Source of the DNA: G965267185 sp965267185
GTDB taxonomy: Bacteria > Pseudomonadota > Alphaproteobacteria > UBA6615
Length of the DNA stretch: 64,000 nucleotides
NCBI GenBank assembly: GCA_965267185.1
Contig: OZ253937.1
Location: 2,852,001 to 2,916,000, forward strand
Direction of reading: 5' to 3'
The translations under genes were made by a program, and so were the position numbers. Each line of letters begins with the position of its first letter. Positions within the stretch are counted from its first letter, which is position 1. Under the pieces are notes generated by a model. The model searched no databases. It was not told the DNA's origin and saw nothing but the letters and a program-made list of their open reading frames with translations. Shown here piece by piece: positions 17,618 to 26,864 of the stretch.

Positions 17618-18334
17618 ATGTCTGACCAGTTTGATCGCGGCGTTGTCGTAAACCGCGCGGGAACCTCTGCCGCAATCGATGAGGGTCTGCGCGCCTACAT
17701 GCTGCGCGTATACAACTACATGACGACGGGCTTGGCGCTGACTGGCGCAGTTGCTTTCCTCGTCGCCAACACGCCAACCGTGTTCAACGCCATATTCGGT
17801 ACCGGCCTTGCGTGGGTCGTAATCCTGGCGCCGCTCGGTATGGTGTTCTTCCTGAGCGCGCGAATCAACAAAATGTCCGCCGCTGGCGCTCAACTCGCTT
17901 ACTGGGTCTTCGCGGGCTTGATGGGGCTATCGCTTGCGTCGGTGTTTGTAATCTATACGGGCGAAAGCATCGCACGCGTGTTCTTCATCACCGCTGCAAC
18001 ATTCGCCGGCATGAGCCTTTACGGCTATACCACCAAGCGCGATTTGTCGGGCTGGGGTTCATTTCTGTTCATGGGCCTGATCGGCATCATCGTTGCGATG
18101 ATCGTCAATATCTTCATCGGCTCGACGGTTATCCAGCTCGCCGTTTCGGTGTTGGGTGTGCTGATCTTCACTGGCTTGACCGCCTATGACACGCAGCGGA
18201 TCAAGGAAATGTACTATGAGCTCGATAGCTCCGAGGTGGCCGGCAAGAAGGCAATTATGGGCGCCCTCAAGCTCTATCTCGACTTTATCAACCTGTTCCT
18301 CATGCTGCTGCACTTGTTCGGTAACCGCAACTAG
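17618..18334 (+). CDS. Bax inhibitor-1 family (YbhL-like) membrane protein
   Basis: A 238-residue protein with seven membrane helices, typical of the bacterial BI-1/TMBIM family of pH-sensitive calcium-leak channels. Family marks are LRVYNYMTTGLALTGAVA near the N-terminus, TFAGMSLYGYTTKRDLSGWG, LTAYDTQRIKEMYYE with the acidic pair region, and the C-terminal LKLYLDFINLFLMLLHLFG. The ATG at 17618 is preceded by GAAGAGGG; the longer open frame upstream lies inside the previous gene's region and is not used. A strong terminator follows within 25 bp. Confidence 0.95.
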   Translation: MSDQFDRGVVVNRAGTSAAIDEGLRAYMLRVYNYMTTGLALTGAVAFLVANTPTVFNAIFGTGLAWVVILAPLGMVFFLSARINKMSAAGAQLAYWVFAGLMGLSLASVFVIYTGESIARVFFITAATFAGMSLYGYTTKRDLSGWGSFLFMGLIGIIVAMIVNIFIGSTVIQLAVSVLGVLIFTGLTAYDTQRIKEMYYELDSSEVAGKKAIMGALKLYLDFINLFLMLLHLFGNRN

Positions 18335-18356
18335 CAAGACCAGAGTTCAGACAAGA

Positions 18357-18389
18357 AACGCCCGGGGAGTTCCCCGGGCGTTTTCTTTT
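18357..18389 (+). terminator. Intrinsic terminator after the BI-1 gene
   Basis: A 12-bp perfect stem (AACGCCCGGGGA paired with TCCCCGGGCGTT, 18357-18368 and 18371-18382) with a minimal GT centre is followed by TTTTCTTTT. This is the clearest rho-independent terminator in the window. Confidence 0.95.
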
Positions 18390-18442
18390 GGCCCCACCGC
18401 CCCTTGCGCCATAATGCGAACTTACAATTGGGGGAACAATCG

Positions 18443-19204
18443 ATGGCGAGTTTGAAAAACAAGATTGTCGTGCTAACCGGCGCCAGCCGGGGCATCGGGG
18501 CAGCGACAGCGCGGATGCTGGCCGAGGACAAACCGATACTCATCCTCTGCGCCAGTACGGCCGGCGCAAACGCCGAAACTGAAGCTGCCGTCGAGGCCAT
18601 AGGTGCCACCGCCGAGGCCCACGGTTTTGACGTGTCCGATGCCGGCGCGGCGAAAGCATTTGTCGACGATGTGATCGCCCGTCACGGCCGCATCGATGTG
18701 CTGATCAACAATGCCGGCTCGGGCAAGATGGGCAGCGTCGCCGACGTTCCGCCGGAAGACTATCTGGCCGTCCAGCGGGTCAACGTGATGGGGCCCTACA
18801 ACATGATTTACGCCGCCCTGCCATCGATGCTGGAGCATGATTCCGGCACTATCATCAACCTCACAAGCGCCCGCGCGTTCCTCCCCGACCGCTTCTACGC
18901 CGCCTATTGCTCATCGAAAGCAGCCCTTTTGTCGATGACCCAGTGTCTTCATTTCGACCTGCAAGACAGCGCCGTTAAGATTTTTGCCTTCTCGCCCGGT
19001 TTCACCCAAACCGACATGGTGCGGGACATCTACGCCAACAAAGTGTTCCGACAGGCCGCGCTGACCCCCGACGAAGGCCAACCGCCTGAGCGTCCGGCCA
19101 AGGTGTTGACCTGGCTGGCGCGCGAGGCGCCCGACGACCTCGCCGGTCAGCATGTCCACGTACAATTCAACGATATCAGCCGCCGCGCCGGCCTGGAGAG
19201 CTGA
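18443..19204 (+). CDS. SDR family oxidoreductase
   Basis: A 253-residue classical short-chain dehydrogenase. It has TGASRGIG (nucleotide site), NNAGSG, the catalytic Ser in NLTSARAF and YCSSK (Tyr and Lys) in the expected order. The ATG at 18443 follows a GGGGGAA ribosome-binding site. The substrate is unknown. It stands alone after the BI-1 terminator and converges on the MFS gene with only 4 bp between them. Confidence 0.9.
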   Translation: MASLKNKIVVLTGASRGIGAATARMLAEDKPILILCASTAGANAETEAAVEAIGATAEAHGFDVSDAGAAKAFVDDVIARHGRIDVLINNAGSGKMGSVADVPPEDYLAVQRVNVMGPYNMIYAALPSMLEHDSGTIINLTSARAFLPDRFYAAYCSSKAALLSMTQCLHFDLQDSAVKIFAFSPGFTQTDMVRDIYANKVFRQAALTPDEGQPPERPAKVLTWLAREAPDDLAGQHVHVQFNDISRRAGLES

Positions 19205-19208
19205 CGCT

Positions 19209-20498
19209 CTATCCGGCAACGTCCTTCGACGGGGCAACGTCTGCGGTGCGCCGGTAGAGCAGCACGGCAACGATCAACGCCACCGCCATGGCGGCGAACA
19301 TCGCCTGGTAAGCCTCTGGCGGGCTGCGGCCGGCGGCGTCGGCGGGAAATGCGTTGACGATGGCGCCGCTCACCACCTGCACGACAAAGACCCCACCCCA
19401 GATGAATAAATTTATCGCCGTGATCGCCCGGCCGGTGTGGCTATCGGGAAACAGAGCGCGGGCATGGGCGAAGATCGGCGCTGTGAAGGCCGACGATAGA
19501 CCGAGCAAAATCAGTAATCCGGATACAACCACCACCGAGTTGCTGTCGTTCACCGTCAGCAACACAAACATCGACGCCATGCCGATCGCGCCAGCGCTGA
19601 CCACACCCCGGCGGGTGTCGAACAGCCGGTCGAGCGGCCCGAAGATCAGTGCTGAGACCAACCACGCCGCCGACAGGCCGAGGATGACGTTGCCGCGGTC
19701 GACCAGATCGAGGCGGAATACATCGTTGAGATAGGGGCCCGTCCACAACGCGCGCGTGGACAAAAAGGACCCCACGGAAATCGCCGCCACCGCCGCCAAA
19801 CCGTAGAGCCGCCGGTCGCCGAGGATATCGATCAAACCCCTGACCGTCTCGCCGAGGGTCTCCGGCGCCGACGGGGCCGCTGGTGCGCTGTCCGGCGGAC
19901 GGTCACGTGCGACCAGCCAGACAATGCCCGCCAACGCCAAGGCGCCAAAGCCGACGAGCCCCAGCGTGTCCCGCCAACCGATAACCGCGCTCGCCCAAGC
20001 AAAGGGGGTCGCCGACAACAGCAAGCCCGTGCCACTTACTGCCACAGCAATCGAACTCGCCGTTGCCAGGCGATCGCGCGGCACCCAGCGAGACAACATG
20101 ACGATCAAGCCCATATAAACTGGCGCGATACCGCAGCCGGCAACGAACAGCGCAATCGTCAGAAAAAGCGGGCTTTGCGCCATCGAAATACCCAGCGTTC
20201 CCGTCGCCGAAATCAGCAGAAAGGCTGAAATCGTGCGGCGGGGGCCGAACCGGTCGAGCAGCACCCCGACCGGGAGTTGCATCAGCGCCGAGCCGAGAAA
20301 CAACGCCGCCGGCAGGCTGCTGAGCGCCGCCGCCGATAAGTCCAGCTCGCTGCGCAGATCCGGCGCAATGACCGCCGGCGCCGAGCGCAGAAATTGGCTC
20401 AGCATGAACGCTAATCCGAGCGGGGGCGCCATCGCCGCGATGAGGACCCAGCGGGCGCGCTCAGCACCGTTGGCTGAGGGGGTTACCGGTTCTGTCAT
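19209..20498 (-). CDS. Major facilitator superfamily transporter
   Basis: A 429-residue protein with about twelve membrane helices and the MFS motif A variant GVLLDRFGPRRTI in the loop between helices 2 and 3 (near residue 80). The central cytosolic loop (RDRPPDSAPAAPSAPE) separates two six-helix halves. The substrate cannot be inferred; the neighbours (SDR, HD-GYP) do not help. The ATG at 20498 leaves a 177-bp divergent spacer with the HD-GYP gene. Confidence 0.92.
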   Translation of the reverse strand: MTEPVTPSANGAERARWVLIAAMAPPLGLAFMLSQFLRSAPAVIAPDLRSELDLSAAALSSLPAALFLGSALMQLPVGVLLDRFGPRRTISAFLLISATGTLGISMAQSPLFLTIALFVAGCGIAPVYMGLIVMLSRWVPRDRLATASSIAVAVSGTGLLLSATPFAWASAVIGWRDTLGLVGFGALALAGIVWLVARDRPPDSAPAAPSAPETLGETVRGLIDILGDRRLYGLAAVAAISVGSFLSTRALWTGPYLNDVFRLDLVDRGNVILGLSAAWLVSALIFGPLDRLFDTRRGVVSAGAIGMASMFVLLTVNDSNSVVVVSGLLILLGLSSAFTAPIFAHARALFPDSHTGRAITAINLFIWGGVFVVQVVSGAIVNAFPADAAGRSPPEAYQAMFAAMAVALIVAVLLYRRTADVAPSKDVAG

Positions 20499-20615
20499 GA
20501 ACTCTTAAAGAATAGCTGGCGGAATCTGGCTTCTGGAGCCGATCTTAGCCCATTTCGGTCTCCAAGGATCACGCGATCTGCCCAATAAGTGAGAGTCGTC
20601 TATACCGCTCATTAA

Positions 20616-20656
20616 GTTCGAGGGCGTACATAAGGCAGTTAACCAAAAGCTCGAAC
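20616..20656. promoter_or_regulatory. Inverted repeat in the MFS / HD-GYP divergent spacer
   Basis: GTTCGAG (20616-20622) and CTCGAAC (20650-20656) are a perfect 7-bp inverted repeat with a 27-bp spacer, ending 20 bp before the HD-GYP start. It could be a looping operator or a 5'-UTR stem. Confidence 0.3.
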
Positions 20657-20675
20657 CCCGGCCCGTCCAGCGAAG

Positions 20676-21455
20676 ATGAACGAACCGTTTACACTGTCGG
20701 ACTACATCGATCACCATCCCGGCCTCGCGATCGATGGCCGAGATATGGAAGCCGTACAGCGGGCCTACGACCTGATCGCGGAAGACGCGCAGGCACCCGA
20801 AAAACCCGCCGAAGCGGCCCCGGCCGCGCCGCTCGAAAGCCGGCCGATCAAGGAAGATCTCGAGAACACCATCTATTTTCTCGCCCGCGCCGCGCAAATC
20901 TACGATGAGGGTACTGGCAACCACACACGCCGGGTAAACGAGTACAGCTACTTCCTCGCCCAAACCTTGGGCATGGATCAGGCATTCTGCGACGAAATTC
21001 AGTATTCAGCCCAATTCCACGATCTCGGCAAGATAAGTGTCGATCCGGTCGTGCTCGCCAAGGCGGGGCCGCTGTCCGAGTTGGAACGGCAGGAAATGGA
21101 CAATCACACGGTCTACGGCCACCGGATCCTTAGCCAATCGCCGCAATTGGCGATGGCGGCAGATATCGCGTTGAACCACCATGAGAAATGGGACGGTACC
21201 GGCTATCCCAACGCGTTGCGCGGCGAGGAAATCCCGCTCTCCGCCCGGATCACCCAAATCGCCGATATCTACGATGCCCTGCGTATGGCGCGGCCTTACA
21301 AGCCAGCCTTCACGCATGAAATGGCGCACAGCATTATTACAACCGGCGATTCCCGCATCGATTCGGCTGGTCATTTCGACCCCACGCTGGTCGAAGCGTT
21401 CAGCGATATTCACGCAGACTTCGACCGGATCTGGCGCGAACTGTCGGACGGCTAG
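20676..21455 (+). CDS. HD-GYP-type phosphohydrolase (probable c-di-GMP phosphodiesterase)
   Basis: A 259-residue protein: about 60 residues of acidic, Ala/Pro-rich N-terminus, then an HD-GYP domain. Metal and signature residues are complete: HTRRVNEYS (His83), HDLGKI (His115, Asp116), HHEKWDGTGYP (168-178) and the IADIYDALR...RPYK end. Such domains hydrolyse cyclic di-GMP or related dinucleotides. No receiver or sensor domain is fused, so the N-terminal stretch may mediate partner binding. Downstream 21456-21606 holds nothing recognisable. Confidence 0.93.
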   Translation: MNEPFTLSDYIDHHPGLAIDGRDMEAVQRAYDLIAEDAQAPEKPAEAAPAAPLESRPIKEDLENTIYFLARAAQIYDEGTGNHTRRVNEYSYFLAQTLGMDQAFCDEIQYSAQFHDLGKISVDPVVLAKAGPLSELERQEMDNHTVYGHRILSQSPQLAMAADIALNHHEKWDGTGYPNALRGEEIPLSARITQIADIYDALRMARPYKPAFTHEMAHSIITTGDSRIDSAGHFDPTLVEAFSDIHADFDRIWRELSDG

Positions 21456-21606
21456 GCACCCGCTCCCAGTCTCGCGCTCCAGCCGCGGCATTCGCCGCCC
21501 ACCCCCACAATCTTTCCAACTATGCCGCTGAAATCTGGCCCTGAGGGACCGTTCGGTCTAATTTGCCGCGTCAATTGCGTGAGAAAAAGCACGAGATACG
21601 GTGACA

Positions 21607-22401
21607 ATGGCCAAGCAGACTAATCCGACGAAGATCGCGGCGCTCGCCAAGCGATTACGAACGGCGAGCGAGACCGGCAAAGGATGTAAGCCACTACGCA
21701 ACGACCTGCCCGATGTCGACCTCGATGCCGCATATGCCGTACAGGAGGCTAACACCAAGCACTGGCTGAAAAAGGGCCGGCGCCCGGTCGGCCGCAAGAT
21801 CGGTCTCACCTCGAAGGTGGTGCAAACGCAACTGGGCGTCGATCAGCCGGATTTCGGCATGCTGTTCGCCGATATGGCCGTGCCGGATGGCGAGGAAATC
21901 AGCGCAGAATCGGTGATGCAGCCGAAAATCGAAGGCGAGGTGGCGTTCGTGCTCGAGCGCGATTTGGCCGTCGAGGACCCGACCATTGCCGACGTCACCA
22001 ATGCCATCGGCTACGCCACCGCAGCGATCGAAGTGGTTGGCAGCCGGATCGCCAACTGGGATATCAACATCGTCGATACCATCGCCGATAACGCGTCGTC
22101 GGGGCTGTTCGTGCTCGGTAACGAGCGCCACGCCCTTGCCGATTTCGACAGCCGGCTTTGCGGCATGGTGGTCGATCATCGCGGCGAACCGGTGAGCGTC
22201 GGCGCCGGCGCAGCTTGCCTCGGTAATCCGTTGAACGCGGTAATTTGGCTGGCTCGCGAAATGGTCGAGCGAGGCCGGCCGCTCGCCGCCGGCGACATCA
22301 TCATGTCGGGTGCCCTGGGACCGATGGTGCCGGTGGCCCCCGGCGAGGTTTATGAAGTGCGGATTTCGGGGCTGGGTTCCGTCCGCGCCGCTTTTGCTTA
22401 G
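21607..22401 (+). CDS. 2-keto-4-pentenoate hydratase / FAH-family protein
   Basis: A 264-residue member of the hydratase/decarboxylase branch of the fumarylacetoacetate hydrolase superfamily (MhpD/DmpE/DmpH like), acting in the lower meta-cleavage pathway of aromatics. Seen motifs are GRKIGLTS (53-60 region), QPKIEGEVAFVL with the metal-binding Glu pair, AAIEVVGSR and DNASSGLFVLG. A GTG at 21601 is an alternative start. The next gene is a paralogue 15 bp downstream, suggesting a hydratase-decarboxylase pair working as a complex. Confidence 0.88.
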   Translation: MAKQTNPTKIAALAKRLRTASETGKGCKPLRNDLPDVDLDAAYAVQEANTKHWLKKGRRPVGRKIGLTSKVVQTQLGVDQPDFGMLFADMAVPDGEEISAESVMQPKIEGEVAFVLERDLAVEDPTIADVTNAIGYATAAIEVVGSRIANWDINIVDTIADNASSGLFVLGNERHALADFDSRLCGMVVDHRGEPVSVGAGAACLGNPLNAVIWLAREMVERGRPLAAGDIIMSGALGPMVPVAPGEVYEVRISGLGSVRAAFA

Positions 22402-22416
22402 GGTCGGGAGTAAGTC

Positions 22417-23205
22417 ATGGCGAAAGCCGCAACCGCACAGATCAACACGCTAGCCAAGGCCGTCGACGAGGCGACCCGCTCGGCCAAGGCGATCACCCAA
22501 CTTTCCAACCGGCGCGGGGTCAAGCTATCGCTTGCCGACGCCTATCGCGTACAGGCCGCCTCGATTGCCCGCCGGCGACGGCGTGGCGAACGGCGCTCCG
22601 GGGTCAAGATGGGCTTCACCAGCCGCGCCAAAGCGGCGCAAATGGGCGTGTCCGACCTGATCTACGGGCGGTTGACCGAGGCCATGCTGGTCGCCGACGG
22701 CGGAGCGCTCTCGCTGGCAGACTACATTCACCCCCGTGTCGAGCCGGAAATCGCATTTCTGTTGAAGTCGCCCATGTCCGGCCATCTAAGCCCGGCGGAA
22801 GCGATGACCCACGTGGAGGCTGTGGCCCCCGCTTTGGAAATCATCGATTCGCGCTACAAGGATTTTAAATTCTCACTCTCCGACGTGGTCGCCGACAACT
22901 GCTCGTCGGCGGCTTATGTGGTGGGGCCGTGGAACCGGCCCGACGGGGATATCTCGAACCTCGGCATGGTGCTGGCGTTTAACGGACGGCCGGTGGAAAT
23001 TGGCTCGTCTGCGGCAATCCTCGGACACCCGGCGCGCTCGCTGGCCGACGCGGCCCGGTTTGCGGCCGAGACCGGCGACACGCTCGAAGCCGGCTTTGTT
23101 GTCCTGGCCGGCGGCGCGACCGCCGCCGTTGCGCTAGAGGCGGATACAGCGGTGCGGCTCGATGTCGAACGCTTGGGGTCGGTCGGGTTCTCCGTCGAGA
23201 CCTAA
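22417..23205 (+). CDS. 2-oxo-3-hexenedioate decarboxylase-like (4-oxalocrotonate decarboxylase) protein
   Basis: A 262-residue paralogue of the preceding gene. Motifs: GVKMGFTSRAKAAQMGV, HPRVEPEIAFLL (metal-binding Glu residues), ALEIIDSRYKDFKFSLSDVVADNCSSA. The EIIDSRYKDFKF block is characteristic of the decarboxylase branch (DmpH/NahK). A GGGAG ribosome-binding site lies before the ATG. No extradiol dioxygenase is in the window, so this pair would handle an intermediate made elsewhere. Confidence 0.88.
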   Translation: MAKAATAQINTLAKAVDEATRSAKAITQLSNRRGVKLSLADAYRVQAASIARRRRRGERRSGVKMGFTSRAKAAQMGVSDLIYGRLTEAMLVADGGALSLADYIHPRVEPEIAFLLKSPMSGHLSPAEAMTHVEAVAPALEIIDSRYKDFKFSLSDVVADNCSSAAYVVGPWNRPDGDISNLGMVLAFNGRPVEIGSSAAILGHPARSLADAARFAAETGDTLEAGFVVLAGGATAAVALEADTAVRLDVERLGSVGFSVET

Positions 23206-23215
23206 CGAGTGTGCG

Positions 23216-24232
23216 CTAGCCCCGCAATTCGCGGGGTAATTTGAAAATTCCCGAGCACCGCGCCACCGGCGCCCCATCGGCGGTGACCACGCCTTCGACG
23301 AAATTCATCGAGTGGGTACGGTTCACCAAACTGGCTTGGCACTCCACCCACTGGCCCGTCGTGATGGGAGCGATAAAGTCGGTCTCCAGGTGGATGGTCG
23401 GCGCGATACCTTTTCGTTTGATCTGAAACAGCGCCGATTGCGCCATCGAGACATCGACGAAGCTGGCCAGCCAACCACCATGGACAACCTCGTTCGGATT
23501 CAAATGACGCGCATCTGCGCGAAAGGCGAAGGTGATCTTGCCGTTCCGAATACGCTGAAACAGAGGGCCGTTGCGCTCGGTGAAGTTACTGAACAGCGGG
23601 AACGGCTCGTAACCCTTTGGCAGCTTGATCTTCCTTTTGATGTCGTATTCCAGATGATCGAGCCGGTCGGCCCCCCAATAGGTTTCACCGTCGCAAACCA
23701 TGAAGGGGGCGCCGAACATGCCGTCAGCAATGGCCCGCTTGAAATTGTCGGCCAACGCTTTCTTGGCCTGTTTGTCGTCCTCTGCCGCCTTGATGTCGTC
23801 AATGCCGATATCGACGCCGTATGTCTTGCAAGCGCTCGCCAACTGCCGGGCGGTGCGCACTTCCTTGCCAAGGCCGAAGTAACGGTCGTCGACCGCCAGG
23901 GCGAAGCGCTTGGCGAGCGCAGGGTCTTTCCGCTTCAGGCGCAAGAACGCTAGGCGATGCAAACTCGCGCCATAGGGCGGCACCTCGGGCGGGAAATTCA
24001 CCGGCAACCCGTTCATGCGGCACAACCGGGGAAAGTCTTTCTGGTTGTGCGCGAACTTCGCCGGCTGATCGCGCGGCGACGTGGCGTTGTGATGAGCCAA
24101 TATGTCCGGCAATACCACCACATTCCAGTCGACCTCGCGGCCGTAGCGCGCAGCCACCGTATCGACCCGGTTCATGGCGACATAAGAATAGGCGGAGACG
24201 AAATCGAAATAAAAACGCACTTTGTCCGGCAT
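23216..24232 (-). CDS. Fusion: 2-hydroxychromene-2-carboxylate isomerase (DsbA fold) + PaaI-type thioesterase
   Basis: A single 338-residue frame with two domains. Residues 1-203 are an HCCA isomerase of the kappa-GST/DsbA fold: FYFDFVSAYSYVAMNR with catalytic Ser13 and the C-terminal GMFGAPFMVCDGETYWGADRL (171-191). Residues 212-338 are a hotdog thioesterase: NGPLFQRI, HLNPNEVVHGGWLASFVD (243-260, with His251-Gly-Gly and Asp260), then the beta-strands PTIHLETDFIAP. Normally these are separate proteins. The ATG at 24232 has AGGAG upstream and lies 1 bp from the old-yellow-enzyme gene. No stop or frame change separates the domains. Confidence 0.88.
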   Translation of the reverse strand: MPDKVRFYFDFVSAYSYVAMNRVDTVAARYGREVDWNVVVLPDILAHHNATSPRDQPAKFAHNQKDFPRLCRMNGLPVNFPPEVPPYGASLHRLAFLRLKRKDPALAKRFALAVDDRYFGLGKEVRTARQLASACKTYGVDIGIDDIKAAEDDKQAKKALADNFKRAIADGMFGAPFMVCDGETYWGADRLDHLEYDIKRKIKLPKGYEPFPLFSNFTERNGPLFQRIRNGKITFAFRADARHLNPNEVVHGGWLASFVDVSMAQSALFQIKRKGIAPTIHLETDFIAPITTGQWVECQASLVNRTHSMNFVEGVVTADGAPVARCSGIFKLPRELRG

Positions 24233-24233
24233 G

Positions 24234-25406
24234 TTACGCTCCTGTCCGGGCGACGCCGAGCTTACGCAGATTGGATTCGCGGCGTACCAGCCACCAGCCA
24301 TATTGCTCGGGCCAGTCGGAGAAGTCCCGGTGATATCCCAACTGATAGGCCGCGTGACGCGGCCAATAAGGATTGAACAGCGCCTCACGCGCGATGCCGA
24401 TGAGGTCAGCGCGCCCTTCCTGCACGATCGAGTCTGCGTGATCGGCGTCGATGATGAAGCCATGGGTCATGGTCGGGATATCCGCGTCGGCGCGTACGCG
24501 CTCGGAGAACGGCAGGCGGAATCCCATTGGGATCGCTTCCCGGCTGGTTCCCGCCGTCGCCGGGCCTCCGATACCGCCCGACGAGCAATCCATCACATCG
24601 ACGCCACGCACCTTGAGCTCGCGCGCGAGGACGACCGTATCGTCCAGCTCCCAGCCGCCGTCGACGCCATCGATCGACGAGACCCGCACGAATAACGGCT
24701 TATCGTCGGGCCAGGCGGCGCGCACTTTCTCGATCGTCTCCAGCGTAAAGCGCATGCGCCCCGCTAGATCCCCGCCATAGACGTCGTTACGGCGATTGGA
24801 TATGGGCGATAAGAAACTGTTGCCGAGATAGCCGTGCGCGGAGTGGATTTCCAACACCTCGAAACCGGCCTCGGCGGCGCGCCCCGCCGCATCGGCAAAA
24901 TATTGCTGTACTGTATGGATCTCGTCGATCGACATTTCATGGGGTACCAGCCAGCCCTCATCGACCGGCAACGGGCTCGGCGCACCGATATCCCACGGCA
25001 TGTCGCCACGGGCGATATCCGCCTCGCCCAGCGGCCCGTTACCGAACCAGGGCCGCTGCATGCTGGCCTTACGCCCGGCATGAGCGAGTTGAATACCCGG
25101 TACTGCGCCATGCGCCTTGAGGAAAGCCACGACAGGCTTGAGAGCGTCGGCATGCGCGCGCGACCAAACACCAAGATCGCCATGAGTAATGCGCGCATTT
25201 TCGGCCACCGCCGCTGCTTCGGTGAACACCAGCCCGGCGCCGCCCAGCGCGTATTGACCGAGATGGACTTGGTGCCAGTTGTCGGCGATTCCGTCGGTCG
25301 CCGAATAGGTGCACATCGGCGAGATGACGATACGGTTTTCCAGCGTGACACCGCGAATCGTAATCGGCGTAAATAGCGGCGGTGTTTCAACCTCGGTTTC
25401 GGACAA
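24234..25406 (-). CDS. NADH:flavin oxidoreductase, old yellow enzyme family (YqjM-like)
   Basis: A 390-residue FMN-dependent ene-reductase that reduces activated C=C bonds. The TIM-barrel marks are NRIVISPMCTYSA with the redox-tuning Cys, TEAAAV, GIQLAHAGRKAS, the paired HSAHGYL, SFLSPISNRRNDVYGG and VRVSSIDGV. The start is probably the TTG at 25406, because AGGGGGAA sits 7 bp upstream; an ATG at 25454 would precede that site. Second-to-last gene of a five-gene minus-strand operon. Confidence 0.92.
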   Translation of the reverse strand: MSETEVETPPLFTPITIRGVTLENRIVISPMCTYSATDGIADNWHQVHLGQYALGGAGLVFTEAAAVAENARITHGDLGVWSRAHADALKPVVAFLKAHGAVPGIQLAHAGRKASMQRPWFGNGPLGEADIARGDMPWDIGAPSPLPVDEGWLVPHEMSIDEIHTVQQYFADAAGRAAEAGFEVLEIHSAHGYLGNSFLSPISNRRNDVYGGDLAGRMRFTLETIEKVRAAWPDDKPLFVRVSSIDGVDGGWELDDTVVLARELKVRGVDVMDCSSGGIGGPATAGTSREAIPMGFRLPFSERVRADADIPTMTHGFIIDADHADSIVQEGRADLIGIAREALFNPYWPRHAAYQLGYHRDFSDWPEQYGWWLVRRESNLRKLGVARTGA

Positions 25407-25460
25407 ATCGTTCCCCCTTTTGTTTTTATTGAACTCTGTAGCAGCGCCAAACAACGCCGC

Positions 25461-26399
25461 TTAGAGCGTGCTTTTTCCCAGCGCTTTCAACAAATTAAGT
25501 AAAGTTTCATCGCGCGCTGCCGCCAGCTCGCCGATCGTTCGCCCGGCTGTCTCTTCTTCGACGCCGGCGATAATTTTTTGCTTCACTTCGTCGGTTAACT
25601 CGGGGTCGCCAAGCGCCGCCCAGCGGCGTTCCTGGCTCGCACCGAGGATGTCGAAATAGTGAGCGATGCCGCCTTCGCCGCCGCCCAAATGATAGGTCAT
25701 GTGGGGTCCCATGAAGGCCCACCGCAGGCCGGGGCCACCGGCCATCGCCTTATCGATATCGGCCACGGTGGCATAACCCTCGGCCACCAAGTGAACCGCC
25801 TCACGGTAAACCGCGGCTTGCAGCCGGTTGGCCAAGTGACCGGGAATTTCGGCGCGCAACCGCACGGGGCTTTTGCCGACAGCCTCATAGAAGGCCATCG
25901 CCCGGTCAACCGCCCATGTTTCGGTTTGCTTGCCGCCGCCCACCTCGACCAATGGCATAAGATGGGGCGGGTTGAACGGATGACCCAACACGACGCGCGT
26001 CGGATGCGCCGCGCCGCCCTGAAACTCGCTCACCGGCAGCGCCGTCGAGCTCGACGAGATCACGACGTCAGCGGTCAAATGGCTGTCGATTTCCGCGATC
26101 AGCTCGGTTTTGACCGCCGCGTTCTCGGGTCCGCTTTCCTGCACGAAAGTGGCGCCGGAGAGAGCGTCGGCCATCGTCGCGCAATAAACTGCCCGGTCAA
26201 GTGCGGCATCGGCAGCAAACCCGAGTTGTTCCAAGACCGGCCACGCCCGCTCGACAAAGGCGCGGGTGCGCTCGCCAAACCCGTCAGCGGGATCCCATAC
26301 CCGAACGTCGCTTCCATGGGCTAAGAAATAAGCCGTCCATGACGCACCGATGGTGCCGGCGCCGATGATGGCGACGGTTTCGTTTGTCCTATCTGCCAC
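25461..26399 (-). CDS. 3-hydroxyacyl-CoA / L-carnitine-type dehydrogenase
   Basis: A 312-residue NAD-dependent 3-hydroxyacyl dehydrogenase. The N-terminal Rossmann site is IIGAGTIGASW (10-20); the catalytic region includes VQESGPEN, ISSSSTALPVSEF, GHPFNPPHLMPLVEV and the helical C-terminal half. The sequence resembles L-carnitine dehydrogenase and lambda-crystallin-type gulonate dehydrogenase more than long fatty-oxidation enzymes. Carnitine dehydrogenase is often linked to a thioesterase; one is present two genes on, in the fusion protein. Confidence 0.88.
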   Translation of the reverse strand: MADRTNETVAIIGAGTIGASWTAYFLAHGSDVRVWDPADGFGERTRAFVERAWPVLEQLGFAADAALDRAVYCATMADALSGATFVQESGPENAAVKTELIAEIDSHLTADVVISSSSTALPVSEFQGGAAHPTRVVLGHPFNPPHLMPLVEVGGGKQTETWAVDRAMAFYEAVGKSPVRLRAEIPGHLANRLQAAVYREAVHLVAEGYATVADIDKAMAGGPGLRWAFMGPHMTYHLGGGEGGIAHYFDILGASQERRWAALGDPELTDEVKQKIIAGVEEETAGRTIGELAAARDETLLNLLKALGKSTL

Positions 26400-26418
26400 G
26401 GTTTAGGCGGCGTTTAGC

Positions 26419-26826
26419 TCAACCGACCGGGGTGCCGGCGATACCGTGGCGCAAATCTTTGCACGTGAAGAAATGAGCGTCTTCGCCAGGCAACACTTCA
26501 ACGTTGTGGACGATGTTGGCCGGGATATACATGAGCTCGCCCGGGACGACTTCCCGCTCCTGGCCGTCGACGACCGCCCGCAACTTGCCTTGCAGGAGAT
26601 AAATCCATTGCTCGTTGGGATGGGTGTGGGGGTCCGACGACTGGCCGGCGGGGATGGTCATGACACCGACCTGGGTGAGTTCACCCTCGACCACGGGACC
26701 GAATGTCGGCGCGTAACCGGGACCCGCGTCCAAGCCCTTTAGATTGGCGACATCGAAATAGTAGTTGCCGTTACCGCCCTTGTAGGCGCCTTCGGTTTTC
26801 GTTGCTTGCGCAGCATCATCTGGCAT
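26419..26826 (-). CDS. Cupin domain protein
   Basis: A 135-residue single-domain cupin. The first metal motif is SSDPHTHPNEQWIYLLQGKLR (about 62-82) and the second PGELMYIPANIVHNVE. All metal-binding His/Glu positions are filled. Function unknown; candidates are small-molecule dioxygenase, isomerase or decarboxylase. It lies 38 bp after another cupin and 19 bp before the dehydrogenase gene in the same operon. Confidence 0.88.
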   Translation of the reverse strand: MPDDAAQATKTEGAYKGGNGNYYFDVANLKGLDAGPGYAPTFGPVVEGELTQVGVMTIPAGQSSDPHTHPNEQWIYLLQGKLRAVVDGQEREVVPGELMYIPANIVHNVEVLPGEDAHFFTCKDLRHGIAGTPVG

Positions 26827-26864
26827 CGGTTCCTCCCTCTTATGTTCGTTTATCCAGCAACGTG

